Assembly (NCBI GenBank): GCA_002197995.1
Contig: NGZR01000005.1
Span: 3,038,001 to 3,102,000 of the forward strand
Length of the DNA stretch: 64,000 bases
Reading direction: 5' to 3'
DNA from: Gaeumannomyces sp. JS-464
Taxonomy: Eukaryota > Ascomycota > Sordariomycetes > Magnaporthales > Magnaporthaceae
Shown one piece after another: positions 1 through 12,904 of the stretch. The notes beneath the pieces are model-generated. The model worked only from the letters and a program-made list of their open reading frames with translations. It was not told the DNA's origin and ran no database searches. Position numbers and translations under genes: made by a program. Position 1 is the first letter of the stretch, and each line of letters starts with the position of its first letter.

Positions 1-525
1 TTCTTCCAAATGTTTTATTTCACACTTTACCAAAAGCGCAAATAATCTGTCTTTGCTCTTCTAGACAGCTCCTGTGTCGCCGCAGCATAGGGGGTCGCAA
101 TTTCTGTTGTGAATCTTTACTCGGGAGCGTTTTGGAGCTGCCCGCCTCCTCAGAATCGACCACAGATGACACCTGTGGGGTGGCCAGCCTACCAATCGAT
201 CCCATGCAACATGCATAAACTGCCATCAGGACGTCCTTGTGACCGACACCTCTTTGGCCAGGCGTTGTTGAGAGCAGGTTATTAGACCGTTGATTTAAAT
301 ACACCGACCAGGGCCACAAAAGTTCCTCCAGGCACGCTCCAATTTCGCCTAGCCAAATTTTGTTGCCCCCTTTTCTTTGCTGCTCGCTCGCTTGCTTTCA
401 TCATACGACTCTCTCAGGCCTTTTTTTTTTTTCCTTACATGAAGCGCGGGCATCATCCTAGACAATCCTTGAAAGAGGCGAGATTTCAAGCAACGCTTGC
501 CCCAGGCCCGGACCCGGCCAGGCCC
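1..525. other. Intergenic, downstream of the formaldehyde dehydrogenase gene
   Basis: No supported gene. It holds the 3' flank of the minus-strand dehydrogenase, with a 13-nt T run near 421-433. The reading frames here are antisense or lack an ATG. Confidence 0.6.
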
Positions 526-1818
<1,293 letters not shown>

Positions 1819-1891
1819 CTTGTGGGTATGCAAGGAGGTTGCCGTGCAGTTGAAGCTAAGCTAGCTAATGAGGCCTGCTGCCGGCAAGCTA

Positions 1892-1921
1892 TCTGTCTGT
1901 CTGTCTGTCCGTCTGTCTGTT
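1892..1921. repeat. TCTG tetranucleotide microsatellite
   Basis: About seven units of CTGT/TCTG with one CTGTCCG interruption, lying about 75 bp upstream of the formaldehyde dehydrogenase start codon, so probably in its 5' leader or promoter. Confidence 0.85.
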
Positions 1922-2550
1922 CGGTGGAACTGACTTGGGAAATCCGAGATGCCTGCCTCGGACCAGCTCGTGAACAGCACTTGACTCTTGTTGTTTTCTG
2001 AGAGAGCGAGTCCCCAGCTTTATTAAAGTTGCCTCCCGTCTCCAAAGTTTCCTTAGCGGGGGCACAGATTTGAGCGACGGGATTCGGGGAGAGGGCTCCA
2101 GTCTCGCGGTTTGGAACCCCACACGAAGCGAACCCCTCACCTATCGCCAGCCTACGCACGCCTGAGTAGAGGTATGGATGTCATGCCTATCTTAACCGAT
2201 CAGGTGGGCGGGAGCTTCGCCTTGCTGCCGTGTGTTTTGGGAAAGCGGGGCAGCGGCAGATGGGCCCTCGCCGTGATGTCACCGGCGGTGGCCTTGGCGG
2301 GTTGGATAATATCTTTGCCTGAGGGGCAGGTTTCGGGTCTGGATCCATTTCGGCGATATCACGGCATTCTTCACGGCGCCGTTCGGTTTTGGGGGGAAAT
2401 CCCGCCATGACAGAGCAGGCGCCTACGAACACATACCTTGCTCAGATTGGTTGTTCAGAGTCAGGCTGCACAGAAGCCAAGCATGCGCATGGCATGCAGA
2501 GGCCGTACCAAGAGCTTCCGGTCCGGGGCACATGCATCAAGCTGTCCCTA

Positions 2551-2595
2551 CAGGTACCTACCACTTACCTAGGTGCAGGTAATTGGCCTACCTAG
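2551..2595. repeat. TACCTA/CCTAGG palindromic motif cluster
   Basis: Overlapping units GGTACCTACC, TACCTAGGTG and CCTACCTAG lie within 45 bp. The same motif recurs in at least nine other non-coding places in this window. Confidence 0.7.
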
Positions 2596-2947
2596 TTGAG
2601 CATCCGTGATGCGCCCTCAAATCAAATCAAGCCCAGCCTTTAGAAGCATCCGGATTGGGAACCGAGAAACATACCGCCCCAGCACTTTCCGTCAAGTCAA
2701 GCTCCCTGTTGTTTTCCCTTTTTATATCCCTCTTTTTTTGATGTATACAACCTCCATCGCTGCCACCTCCAGCCCCACATGAAAATCGCCGCCAACACTT
2801 TAATTGGTGTCGGCTAATACATCCCACGTCCGGAGTCGGACTGGCAAGAGCAGCTCATGCCGGAGACACATCTGCTCTCACCCACTCGACCAGACCTCAG
2901 GCCTGCCGGCCCCTGCCAGTGAACAGAGACTTAATCAGAAAAAAATA

Positions 2948-3449
2948 ATGTCCTCGAACGCTCCGAGCCCGCTTCCGCGGTTCATCTACAAAATCACGCC
3001 CTCGGCTCCCCCGGACCCCTTGCCAGCTGTCTACCCGCCGTCCGGGCTGGACCAGAATGACGGCTTCGTGCACCTGAGCACAGGTCCCCAGGTTCGTTCC
3101 TTTGTATCCCTACCATTTTCTTCTTTTTCCCCCCCATTTCCCACATATTCGTGCAAAGCCCTTTTGTGGCTCCCCTAACTCACTTACACGCGCGCGTGCT
3201 GCTCCGCTTCACGCGGCACAGATCCCCATCACTGCCGGCCTCTGGTTCAAGGACACTACCGAATTCTGGATCATCAAAATCAGGCTGGCTCCTCGCTTCG
3301 AGAATGATATCAACTGGGACGTTCCCGGTTGCCCGCACTTGTACGGGAACTTTGGCGCTGAGGATATCGATTCTGTCCGCAAGTTCCAAAGAGAGGAGGG
3401 CCAGATCTGGAATCATGTCCTAGAGCCCAGCGTCTCCTGGCTTGAGTGA
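2948..3449 (+). CDS. DUF952 family protein
   Basis: A small soluble protein of 123 aa with no proven biochemical role; DUF952 proteins are widespread in bacteria and fungi and are sometimes linked in name to glutathione S-transferases without enzymatic proof. Two exons, 2948-3091 and 3222-3449, are joined at a GTTCGT...CACAG intron. The family hallmarks are an early IYKI segment, then DGFVHLSTGPQ, WIIKIRLAPRF and the CPHLYGNFG segment with its His-Leu-Tyr-Gly. The ATG at 2948 follows AAAATA and opens the conserved N-terminus; the upstream in-frame extension is not conserved-looking. The frame is intact. It is divergent from the dehydrogenase and convergent with the Nup84 gene, with 309 bp between stop codons. 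Confidence 0.85.
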
Positions 3450-3758
3450 GAAGCAAAGCCGAGTCATTGCGGGTATTACTACTGGTATCTTGGCACTGTC
3501 TTCTGCGAGCAAACGACGCCTTCACTTATCCTCTCCAGTAATGTCAAGTCCACCGTGCCTTTTCAACGCCGGGACCGCGACGAGTTGTTCCAAGCAAGAT
3601 AATACAAAACAACTCCTCCTCGAGGGTGCTAGCTACATGTTCCTAGCTTTAAAACAGCCTTACTGCGAGAGTAAGATGTCAACGAATAGTAAAAGGGGTA
3701 AATTGAAGAAAACAGCGAGATTACGTCTAACCTGGAGCGGTGGCCTCCAAACGAAGAT
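3450..3758. other. Convergent intergenic spacer
   Basis: About 310 bp of 3' flanking sequence shared by the DUF952 gene and the Nup84 gene. Nothing else is seen. Confidence 0.6.
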
Positions 3759-6700
3759 CTAGAATACCCTGTCCGCTTCCTCGACCCACAGCCTGGCGAG
3801 GTCCCTAGCCACGCCGAAGCGGAGCCTCTGCAGCACGTCGTCCGCCGTAGTCGAGGCGTTGAACGACGTCCTCCAGTCCCACCCGCGCCTGGCCGCCGCC
3901 TCCTTGGCCGCTAGCGATGCCGACGACACGCTGCGGTGCAACTGGCTGGCCAGAACGGAGCTGCCGCCCAGGACGTATGAGCTGCTCGCGCTGCCGCCGC
4001 CACCCGCCGTGCTCCGCCGCATCAGGTCTGACGGCGCCGATCCCTTGAGTCCCGGCAGCGACGCGAGCGTGAGCTTGAAGAACTCATCGCACGTCGCGTA
4101 TACCGAGCTCGACTTGATCGCCACAGCGTCCTCGGCTGCCTTGAGAAGCGTGTCGACGTGGTCCAGAGTCATGACTGCCTTGGCTCCAGGCTGTATCACG
4201 GGCTGCCTGTGCGACTGTGGCTTGGTCCCGTCGTTGTCTACCAGCGCCGTCGCCTCGCCCAACAGAGTCAGAAGGAAGTCCTCGCTGACGAGGCCGTCAC
4301 GAGTCGGGTCGAAGAGCCCTCCGCGGACGTTGTCGTCGCAGGCAGCGATCACAGCCACGAGAGCCTCGGCCGCCGCCGCCCTCCGGTGCGGGGTTGGGAT
4401 GTAATCCTCGTCGTCGCGAATATCGTAGAATCGCCGCAGCGTCGCGTATCCGCTCAGCATTTTGCCTAGCAGCTCGGCTGCCTCCAAGTCCTGGCTCGCG
4501 AGCTGCGCAAGCGTCTCGTTGCGGTCGTGCAGTAGCCGCCTCAGATGCTCGTCCAGCTCCTCGTCGGGCGGGAATGCGATGGATTGCAGCAGGGAGTGTG
4601 ATATCAGAAGATTCATGACCTCCCGCACCTTGTTTGGCCGGTGTGATAGAGAGTAGTACCACATAGCCTGGCCGTAGCTGTGAGACTCTCGCGCGAGAGC
4701 ATCCCCGAAGTGCTGTTTGCAAACTCAGTTAGCGACATACGATCCCAAGAACTGTCAACCGGCGCTAGTAGGATGGCGAGATAACCAGGCCGGACAACTC
4801 ACCTCTGCCGTCTCCTCGGCGAACTCGATCATGCCGAGATCATTCAGGAGCCTCCAGACCTTGTCCACAACCGCTCCGGCGCTGGCGTCCACATCCTCGA
4901 GAAGGTTCTTGACGAGCTCCCCAATGGTGTCCTCAGAATGTTCGCGGGAGTCGATACGGCCGAGGATATGAATGGCCAGCTCCCACCCATCGACGACGGT
5001 TCCATTCTTGCCTGCTACCAGAGACAGCTCGTCAAAATTGACTAGCGCCTGCGCATACTGGACAAGGGTCGTGTCCTTGATACCATCCAGCTCGTCCGGG
5101 CTCCTCGGGTCGAGGCCCAAAACCTCGAGGTCGTCGAGGTCGAGGTCGAATGCCCCAAATGCGGTCGACGGCTGATGTGGAGGCAGCCACTTGCCCAGAG
5201 TGGCAATCTCGGCCACGGCGGAGGCGACAGGAAGAGACCAGGACCGCAGGATGCCCACCAGTCCCTTGGGATTGTCCTCGAACACACACGCCATGCCAAC
5301 CTCGAGGGGGCTATTGGAGTTGATACCAAGCCCGGCGTTCACGGCGGTCTGGAAGGATCGCGCGAGCCGGTCAAGGTAGTCCTCCGGGTTGGCTATGCGT
5401 GGCGCGGCATGGACCAGGGTGCGCGATCGAGAAAGCGACTGAGACATGCGCAGCTCGTTCTTGGTGGCCGTGTCCCTACCCTCGTCCCACCAGCCGAACA
5501 TTGCGACGGTGGCTTCGCACCAGTCCTGAGAAACCTGCACTATCCTCTCCTGGGAGCCCAGCATTATGTCGAAAATGATGTTGATGTTCTCGTAGATGTC
5601 CCACGGCACCTGGGACTCGGCCTTGCGGGCCATGCCTGCCATGGACTGACGGCCCCGACTTGTGTCGGAAAAGTCGGAAGCGGCCAGCGACTTGTCCTTG
5701 CCCTCGGCGAAGCGGCGGAGCTGGTCCAGGGCGCCCTTGGCCCGGACGCGAAAGAGGGTCCAGTCACTATTCCAGAGATCCCAATCGCCGTTGATACCAG
5801 GGCAAGCCTCCAGGACCTCACATGTCTCGTGCACCGCCCGCAGGACATTGGAGAGCGCACGGTCAGTGTAAGCAAGGACTCTACCCTTTCTCACCTGATC
5901 GAACCCGCCGGCTCGAAGCAAAGACAAGGCATCCCCGACGCGGCCGTGAAGAAGGCTCATGAACACAGTTTGCCAAAACAGCGTGTGGCATGCTGGAGAT
6001 GGTATGTACTTCTTGATCTGCTCCGACTGGTTGGGGTAGAGGTTATGGTTGTCGCCCAGCCACTGGAAGAGAACGTCAGGCAGCGGGATGTGCTGGATTC
6101 GTTGTCGGCGTCGGCATACCGCGTGTGATGAACCTGGAGAGCGAGACGGGCAAGGAAGGTCGCGTTCTCGAACGGGGTCGCGTGGGGGCCGGGCCCTATG
6201 CCGGCTGCGTGCTCTTCGTCGTTCTTGGGCAAACTGTTGACGTATTCCTGCCACAGCGACACGAGATAGCTAGATGTGCGAGCCAACGCGGTGTCCAGCC
6301 TTGCCTCGTCGTCTTCGGCGCCGACTCCCTCGGTGTACAGCTGACTGACCAAGCTGTCCGTCTCGAGAACCAGTGCAGGAGGCTCAGTCAGGGCGGCATA
6401 GCCCATCTGCTCGTACAGGCTCTTGGCGACAGACGCAAAGTTCAGTTCCCTTGCAGCGCGCCCTGCCGACTGCATGGTTGTTGCTCGGAAGATGTCCTCG
6501 GCCTCGCGGCGCACGCGATCATTAATGGCTGGCGTCATGAGGTCCATGAGGTCCGAGTCGTCAGCACCTCCATGATCGGGAGATAAGCCCTGGTTCAACC
6601 AGATGTCATCCCGGGTCCTGTCCAAGACAGGGCCGTCATCCTCCTCCTCGTACTCCTCGTCATCCCCATCGTCATGTTCCGCTTCATCTCTCCGCGCGGT

Positions 6701-7221
6701 TCGGTGGCGGGGAAATGTCGGTTCGGGATCGCTACCCCCATCAGATTCATCCTCTTCGCTATAGTCCAGTCCAAACGTGCGTGGTGCGGAATGTGCATTG
6801 CCACCGTCGCCTGCTCGCCCCCGTCCTCGTCTTCGTCGTCGTCGTCGTCGTCGTCGTCGTCAGGGGCCACCTGCCGGCTGAGTCTAGACGGCTGGCGGCC
6901 TTTAGAACCGATAATAGAGCGTCCCAATGGAGAGCGAGTGCCGCGCGTGGAAGGAGATTTTGCTTGGAGCTACCAGAGGCCCGGCTGCCAAAAGTTGATC
7001 TTATTAACTGGCTTCTGGGAGGTGGTAAGTCCGCGCATCATGGAGCTTCCTAGGTACGAAGCTGAGGGCGCGCCGGCAGCGCGTGAAGCTAGCGGCTGAT
7101 GACGGGGGCGGTCCCGCGGGGGTCGTCGAGGGGTGGTCGCCGAAGCGGAACATGCCCCACGAGACGTGCGGTCTGGCGTCGATGGAGGCGGACTGTCGTC
7201 CGGGACCGAGAATTGGGGCAT
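3759..7221 (-). CDS. NUP84: Nucleoporin Nup84/Nup107 (several frameshifts)
   Basis: Structural subunit of the Y-shaped (Nup84/Nup107-160) scaffold of the nuclear pore. The body is two exons, 7221-4803 and 4712-3759, with a GTGAGT...AACAG intron; about 1,120 aa. The N-terminal about 200 residues are Ser/Pro-rich and acidic with a poly-Asp run (6834-6861). The alpha-helical Nup84_Nup107 domain follows, with LPDVLFQWLGDNHNLYPNQ and WWDEGRD recognisable, and the C-terminal half has HLRRLLHDRNETLAQLA. The chosen start is the ATG at 7221 (MPQFSV). Frame breaks of one or two bases lie near 7155, 7080, 6991, 6953, 6805 and 6102; reading across them gives one uninterrupted plausible protein. Loss of this pore subunit is unlikely in a viable haploid, so the breaks are probably consensus errors. 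The N-terminal 130 residues are the least certain part. Confidence 0.88.
6834..6861 (-). repeat. GAC trinucleotide run coding poly-Asp in Nup84
   Basis: About nine perfect GTC/GAC units inside the acidic N-terminal region of the nucleoporin gene. A length-variable coding microsatellite, next to one of the frame breaks at about 6805. Confidence 0.8.
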
Positions 7222-9656
7222 GTTGGCAGGCGATGGAAAGTCGGAATCGAGTCGAGGGTCGGAGACTGGCGATCAACGAACTCTCTATGGCATTGAAAAA
7301 AAAAAAAAAGCGATCGGCAAATTGGTCGATACGCGTGCGGCCGGGGATCTTGGATGTGCCTATGCAGTCGATACCCCGGCGTTTTTGCGCCTGGCTGGTG
7401 ATTTTGGCTGCTCCCGAGAGCTTTCGCACAGCAACGGCGTTGGCCCGACGCGACTTTTTTTCGAGCTCCAGCGTTGCACGCGCCAAAGAGCGGGCTGCGC
7501 CACAAATGAAGCCAGCTGTGGCTCCACAAATGTCGTCCCCGCGCTGGCGGCAGTGGCCAATGAAGATCGTAGGACGAAATCTCGTCCATTCCAGCAAATA
7601 CCTGAAATCGCCAAGTCTCGCCCTTGGATCCCAAGCGAAAACCCAGGCGCCTAGGATCCTAGGACCAGGCTTCAATTACAGATGCCACCTTCATCCAACC
7701 CTTCCCTTTTACTTCCCCTTTGGCTTTATCATCACCTTGCTTATTCTCTTTCGCAATGCGGAAGAATGTTGTCCGGCTAGCATCCGCAACGCACCTCGGT
7801 ACCACTCCTTTTGTTCGACCATGCACCTCTGCTAGGTACTTGTACCTAGGCGTGGTGAACTAACCATCGCAAGCTTCCGGCATTTATTTATCTTCCCCGG
7901 CAAGTAACCATGTTGCATAGCTCGCGATTCGACGGGGAGGTTCATCGCAGTACCTGCATTCATCTGAACGCACGTCGTCGGCAATATATGAACGGCGTGA
8001 GCCTCTGTTTGCTGTCAGGGGATGAAGAGGAAGGCAGCTGAACTCGGAATTAATTGCCTAGTCGCGTCCAACAGCGCTCTTGCTACGCTTCTATGGTAAA
8101 GAGTGTCGCCCTACAAATCCAGTACGAACCACGTTCAGAGAGGTATGATGTGGAGGAAGCTCTTTGGCGAAGCAGCAACAGCCTCGGGACACGATCATCG
8201 TTGGCTCTGTCCCCCCAACCACAAATAGCCAGAGCCCAACAAACGGCCTTCGAGCCAACCAGCGAAGGCATCTACTTAACTCAACGGAAACCTGGCATAA
8301 GGGACAGCCTGCAGTACCTTTGCCATCTGCTGAGCGACCTTGCTGAGATAATATTCCTACCTGTCTCTAAAGCCAAGCCGGCACGTCTGCCAGTGATAGT
8401 TCATGCCAAGTGATGCAAGGTCTGCATGCGATTCCGTGCGTGCTTCCATCCTTCTAAAATGAGTGTATGAAACACCTGGTGCGGACCGTGTCCTGTGCCA
8501 AGGTGAGTGGAGTAGCCCCGTGTGTCGGAATGGCACAGAAGTAAGGGGAGTTTGGATCGAGATCTGCTTTTAGCTTTTAGGGCTACCAAGCCTGAGGCTC
8601 CTGGACAACCAGATGTTGGAAAGACACGGATGAAATGCGAGCAGTAAGAACATGGCCGAAGTCACGTCGAATAACACGAGAAATTCCTCAAGGTTGGTAG
8701 ACATAGCTTGTGGGCGACGGACATCACCATCTCGGTACCTGGGTTAGGTAGTTGTAATTTACTTGCCCGTTTTGGCGATATGGATTTTATTGCCCAATTA
8801 TGATTGGAGCACCAGCCTCCCGTCCAGCCCAACCTGCGAATAAACACAAGCCCGCGAACTCGCTCGTCTCAGAGGGCCTCGGTCTCATGCTCCCTTCCGA
8901 TGGGCCACGTCAGCGGGTTACAACAGGCGCTGCAGCCCGCAATTCAAATGCATAAAACCCGCCCCTTCGAGGCCTTCTGCTGGGTCTTGGCCTGCATCCA
9001 CTCCCACTAGCAGGGGCCAGCGATAGAGTTGCGAATACCCACAATCTGTATCGCCGCTACGCTGCCGAGATGGCGCAGTCTCTCCCAAAAAGGCTAGACC
9101 TTTTCCCAGTCAATGCGGTAGTCTTGCCGCCATGGCTGCTCGGCTTTGGCCGGCTGGATTGCGAGTTACTTTCCAAGGACAGAATTCCCCTGTCTGCCAC
9201 GCCAATGACTCCTCGCCTTATGGGCAAAGCTCCGGGGTATCCCTGCACCAAAGGTGCGCATGGCTCCTGAGAAGTGGCCTGGCTGAGACGGGGGTCCCGG
9301 GGAAGTGGCACTCAGGGCGCACTCTGCAACAAAAGGAGCCGAGTCAGTCTGATGTAGCACCCAGGGCCTAGAAACACCACAAACGTTAGCAACGCAACGA
9401 GCCCGTCGTTATTAACCCAACAGTCGGTCTGCTGGGTCTCGTTCCGCTTGACTCTCTATCCACTCGATTGCGTTTTTATACTTGGTTCCCCGGTCCGCAT
9501 CGTCGTGACTTCTCCACATCTACCATATTTTGACCTCCCCTCTTTTCCCCAGGCCAGCGTCTCCTCCGCCCGCTGTCGAATGGCCCCTCCTATGTCCCGT
9601 TAGACGGAGGTGAGGATCGTTCCGGCATTCCTTTGAGCTCGAGGACACCAGCAGCC
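7222..9656. other. Long divergent intergenic region (2.4 kb)
   Basis: No supported gene between the Nup84 gene and the four-TM glycoprotein gene. It contains a 14-nt A run at 7296-7309 and an imperfect palindrome CTAGGTAC...GTACCTAG at 7832-7850. Open frames of up to 223 codons occur but lack coding character or an ATG. It probably holds two promoters. Confidence 0.55.
7832..7850. repeat. TACCTAGGTA-type palindrome
   Basis: Two inverted CTAGGTAC/GTACCTAG arms separated by TT, one of the dispersed copies of the motif. Confidence 0.65.
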
Positions 9657-11479
9657 ATGAGTTCCACTTCCACGCCGATACCCCCTCCCGAGCCCCAGGG
9701 CTACAGGGGCAGCCAGCAACAGCAACCGCAACCACAGCAGCACCGGGACGAACAGCAGCAGCAAAACAAGTCTGCCTTCGGCCACTCCTCCCGCCAACCC
9801 AGCCCAGCGACTCGCCAGTTCAAAGGCTTCCCCGCTAAGAGGCCGTCCCGGAAAAAGTCCGTGGTGGAGTTCCTCAGCAGGTGGCTTGTCATAGTGGTCT
9901 TTATAGCCTCCATTTACGCTATCCTCACCACGTTTTCACAAATGGATGTTCTCACCAGGAATAAGAAGCGTGGGTTCAACACCCTCATCACGGGCTTGTC
10001 TATCGGGCTGGCTCTGATGACTATCAGCATCATGAACCGTGTCGTGGCGGATCTGAGGTGGTGGATCTTGAGTCGCAGACACAGATCAGCCAAGAAGGTC
10101 GAGGGCATTCTCCACGCCCACAGCCTGAGCCGCGTGACAATGCTCATCCTGGGCTCCAAGAGGCCATCCCTCTTGGCAGTCGCCGTCTCGTGGCTCTTGC
10201 TCGCGCTGGTAAGTAGTAGCCTCGTCCCGGTTTGCGTTGGTCGGTCTCCCCCACTCACAGCAATCTTTCAACAGGCGGCTCAAGTCGGACTGGCGTCTGT
10301 TAGTCTCTGCTTCTCTATCGAGAACAACGAAGACAAGGCCTTGCTGCTGGACGGCCAGGTGTTTCTTCCGAAACTAGATACCATCAACACAGGAGCGGGT
10401 CGTGACACCGCCCTGGCAAGCAAGCAGTACTCTGCCTATAATCTTGGCATCGTCTCACAGTCGTATAAGACCTCCATGGACAGCAACTCGTTCCCCGAAC
10501 CCGCCAGCCTGTGGGGCTCGGACAGTCCCATGTTTTTCTGCAAGACGGATCCAGCTGTCTGCACATACGTATTCCACGAAATCAACCCCCAGAGTATCAA
10601 CAGCACGGACAGGATTCCCATCACTGTCACCACGGAGCGACGAGTGCAGACCGACACGGTTTGCGATAGCTTTCCGGTTATTGCGGGCGGCGACGGCACA
10701 CAAACAAACATAACTGTGCAGATTTCGGCAACGCGCAACCTGAACGTCACGCTGCTGGTACGCGGTGGGCTCGACCAGAGCACCTTCATGACCGACACGC
10801 GAAATAGCTGCGGCCCACGATGCAGCTTCGTCACCGTCTTCGAGGCCAGTCAACAGGGATCGTGGTGGTACAACTGCACGACAGCGGTTGGCACGGTCGA
10901 GAAGACTACGAGGCCGGAGGAGGAGGTTGGCAATGAGATGGCACGCCTGGCAGCGGCGGCGATCGCTTTGCAGGGCTTCGCATCCGTGACGGGCGACACA
11001 GCAACCAATCAGCCCAGGCCGGTCCAGCTGCCTGTCCAGGCGCAGGTGTACCCAGCCGAGTCCTTCTTTGGGGAGCCCAGGGCTGGTAACCCCCAAGCCC
11101 TGGCCCGTGCCATGTCCCGCTTCGCTATAGGCGTGATCGGGGCCTCGGGGAGACCAACCCCGGCACCCTTGTACCTGGCAAGCAGCCCGAGATTGGCGTC
11201 CGGCTCAAGATTGACCACTGGGAGTACATCCACTTCATCTTTGCAGCTGTGGCGCTGGGCCTGCTCGTTCTCGGCATCACCTGCATCTTCCTCTCGCACC
11301 AGGTCGTCATCCCCAAGGGTGGCCCCATCGTGGAAGCGCAGGTACTCAAGTCCATGGTCAAGGTGGCCGTCAAAAACGTGGCCGACGAGCTGCAAGACGC
11401 GGGTGTGAAGACCGAGACCGAGAGCGGAGGCAAGACTCTGTGGATATACCGGGATGAGTATGTTGGCAACGGGGTATGA
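9657..11479 (+). CDS. Uncharacterised fungal multi-pass membrane glycoprotein (one frameshift)
   Basis: About 585 aa, function unknown. Exons are 9657-10208 and 10275-11479; the 66-nt intron (GTAAGT...CAACAG) is a multiple of three with no stop, so it hides in the open frame. After a Gln-rich cytoplasmic N-terminus there are three membrane segments (residues about 70-95, 105-130 and 175-205), a large outside domain with sequons NSTD, NITV, NVTL and NCTT, cysteines and a WWYNCTT block, and a last membrane segment (VALGLLVLGITCIFL) followed by a short tail. This layout matches fungal surface proteins of unknown role. ATG 9657 is used because the longer frame starts only with TTG. One base is missing at about 11143-11148, just before the last membrane helix; the corrected frame ends at 11479. 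Confidence 0.75.
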
Positions 11480-12040
11480 CCTCTACATGGAGGAGACCAC
11501 AATCATCCAGGCAGCCTCAGCCTACAAGTCATAGGAGCCAGAAGTATCTGAGGTAGTGGATGCGAAGGCGGTTGCGTTTTTGTGCACTTTAGCGACATCA
11601 TCTAGACTTCACGCATTTGCGACGGCGCAGTTGGTGGGTTTAAAGAATGGTAGGCTAGGGTCGCGTCGAATGAAGTATGAGCATACGCTTAATTTCTTAC
11701 CTAGGTACAGGTACCTACATACCTAGGTATCTACGTGATATCCATCATCGGCTCGCAGTGATGTGTTCGGTTTCTTTCCTGAGCAGCTTGATTCAGGGGT
11801 AGATTGAGGGTGATGCCCCTGAACGCTAACGCGGCTCTGTGCTGGCATGCGTGGGTGGCTGGCTTAGGTAATCACCAAAAGCCGAACTAACAGGATGCCC
11901 GCCAGAATTTGGCCCGAAGGCAATTGGACAAGTTGCCCGGGTTCCCTGCGACGACTGACACAAACCTGCCCCCCAGCTCGATGCATTGGATCTGGCCAGG
12001 TCGGGGCTTCTCACTTCCCCCATGCCACTAGTAGACCATC
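11480..12040. other. Intergenic, 3' flank and GPI11 promoter
   Basis: About 560 bp. It contains a strong copy of the palindromic motif at 11698-11735 (GGTACCTAC, CCTAGGTA). No gene is seen. Confidence 0.6.
11698..11735. repeat. TACCTAGGTA motif cluster
   Basis: Three overlapping palindromic units (CCTAGGTAC, GGTACCTA, ACCTAGGTA) in 38 bp between two genes; among the densest copies in the window. Confidence 0.7.
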
Positions 12041-12904
12041 ATGTCGCCATCCGCCCCAGCGGCGAAGTCGAAGAAGGACGGCTCAGCAGCTGCCACGGCC
12101 GCGCCGGCAGCGACAGCAAGCAGCCCAAGCCCCAGCGCCGGCGTTGGCCCCTTTCACGATGCGGCCAGCGGGCCCCTCGGCTATGTAGCGGCGTCTATAC
12201 CAGCGCTGCAGATCCAGATCTTCGCCGTCTTCTTCAGCCAGCTGGTGCAGGATCCTGTGACCACCATGGGCCGCTCCATGCTCCCCATCATGGTCCTTAT
12301 CCAAGTCGCCTACGCCGTCCTCTTCCTGCCTGTCGCCGGCTCCTCGAGGTCGCAGCGCAAGTCGCGCCCAGGCGAGAAGAAGAAGGCTGGCCCCGCAGGC
12401 AGTGAGCCAAACATCATCATGGTATGTCGGCTTGCTCTCTCGCTTTCCATGCTCCCGCCAGAGTGCTGTCCCGCGAACAAAAATGCTGACACACGAGTTC
12501 GTGCGCACAGGCCGCCCTCCTCTCACTCCTCCTCACCCTGATCGCGACGCCGCCCCTGCACGCGGCCATGGTGCTCTTCGGCGCGCCTTTCCTGACGCAC
12601 GTACCCCACACCTTCCTCTGCGCCGCGCATCTCTCGCTCCTCACCCTCTTCCCGCTCTTCTACACGCGCGGCGTCGACGCTGCTGCCTGGCGCGCCATTG
12701 TCGGGCTGCGGGCCCCCTTTGACGAGTCCGTTGGTGCGCTTGCGGGCGCCTTCCTCGGCGCCTTGGCTCGGCGCCGTCCCCATCCCGCTCGACTGGGACC
12801 GTGACTGGCAGCGCTGGCCCATCACCGTGCTCACGGGCGTCTACGCAGGGTATGCCATCGGGTCTTATGCTGGTAGGACCGTACTAAAAGGCAGGAGATT
12901 TTGA
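12041..12904 (+). CDS. GPI11: GPI ethanolamine phosphate transferase stabilising subunit, Gpi11/PIG-F (one frameshift)
   Basis: ER membrane protein of about 257 aa that partners the ethanolamine-phosphate transferases Gpi7 and Gpi13 in late GPI-anchor assembly. Exons are 12041-12421 and 12511-12904 with a GTATGT...GCACAG intron. An Ala/Ser/Lys-rich leader is followed by hydrophobic segments ([39 protein letters not shown]) and the family signature [19 protein letters not shown] near the C-terminus, then a last membrane helix with [13 protein letters not shown]. An extra T at about 12764 breaks the frame immediately before the signature: the uncorrected frame reads [15 protein letters not shown] and stops. 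The protein is probably essential, so a sequence error is the likelier cause. Confidence 0.9.

Larger units (their letters stand above)
1819..2947. other. Divergent intergenic region between dehydrogenase and DUF952 gene
   Basis: About 1.1 kb with no supported gene. It contains a TCTG microsatellite at 1892-1921, just upstream of the dehydrogenase start, and a cluster of TACCTA/CCTAGG palindromic motifs at 2551-2595. It presumably holds both promoters. Confidence 0.6.

Noticed and set aside
7004..7675. 223-codon minus-strand frame upstream of Nup84
   Set aside because: Only its last part matches the Nup84 N-terminus. The rest is low complexity with a poly-Phe run from the A tract, and a good ATG with conserved-looking sequence lies at 7221.
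8054..8413. 119-codon plus-strand frame
   Set aside because: It begins at TTG, shows no motif and has no splice or promoter support.
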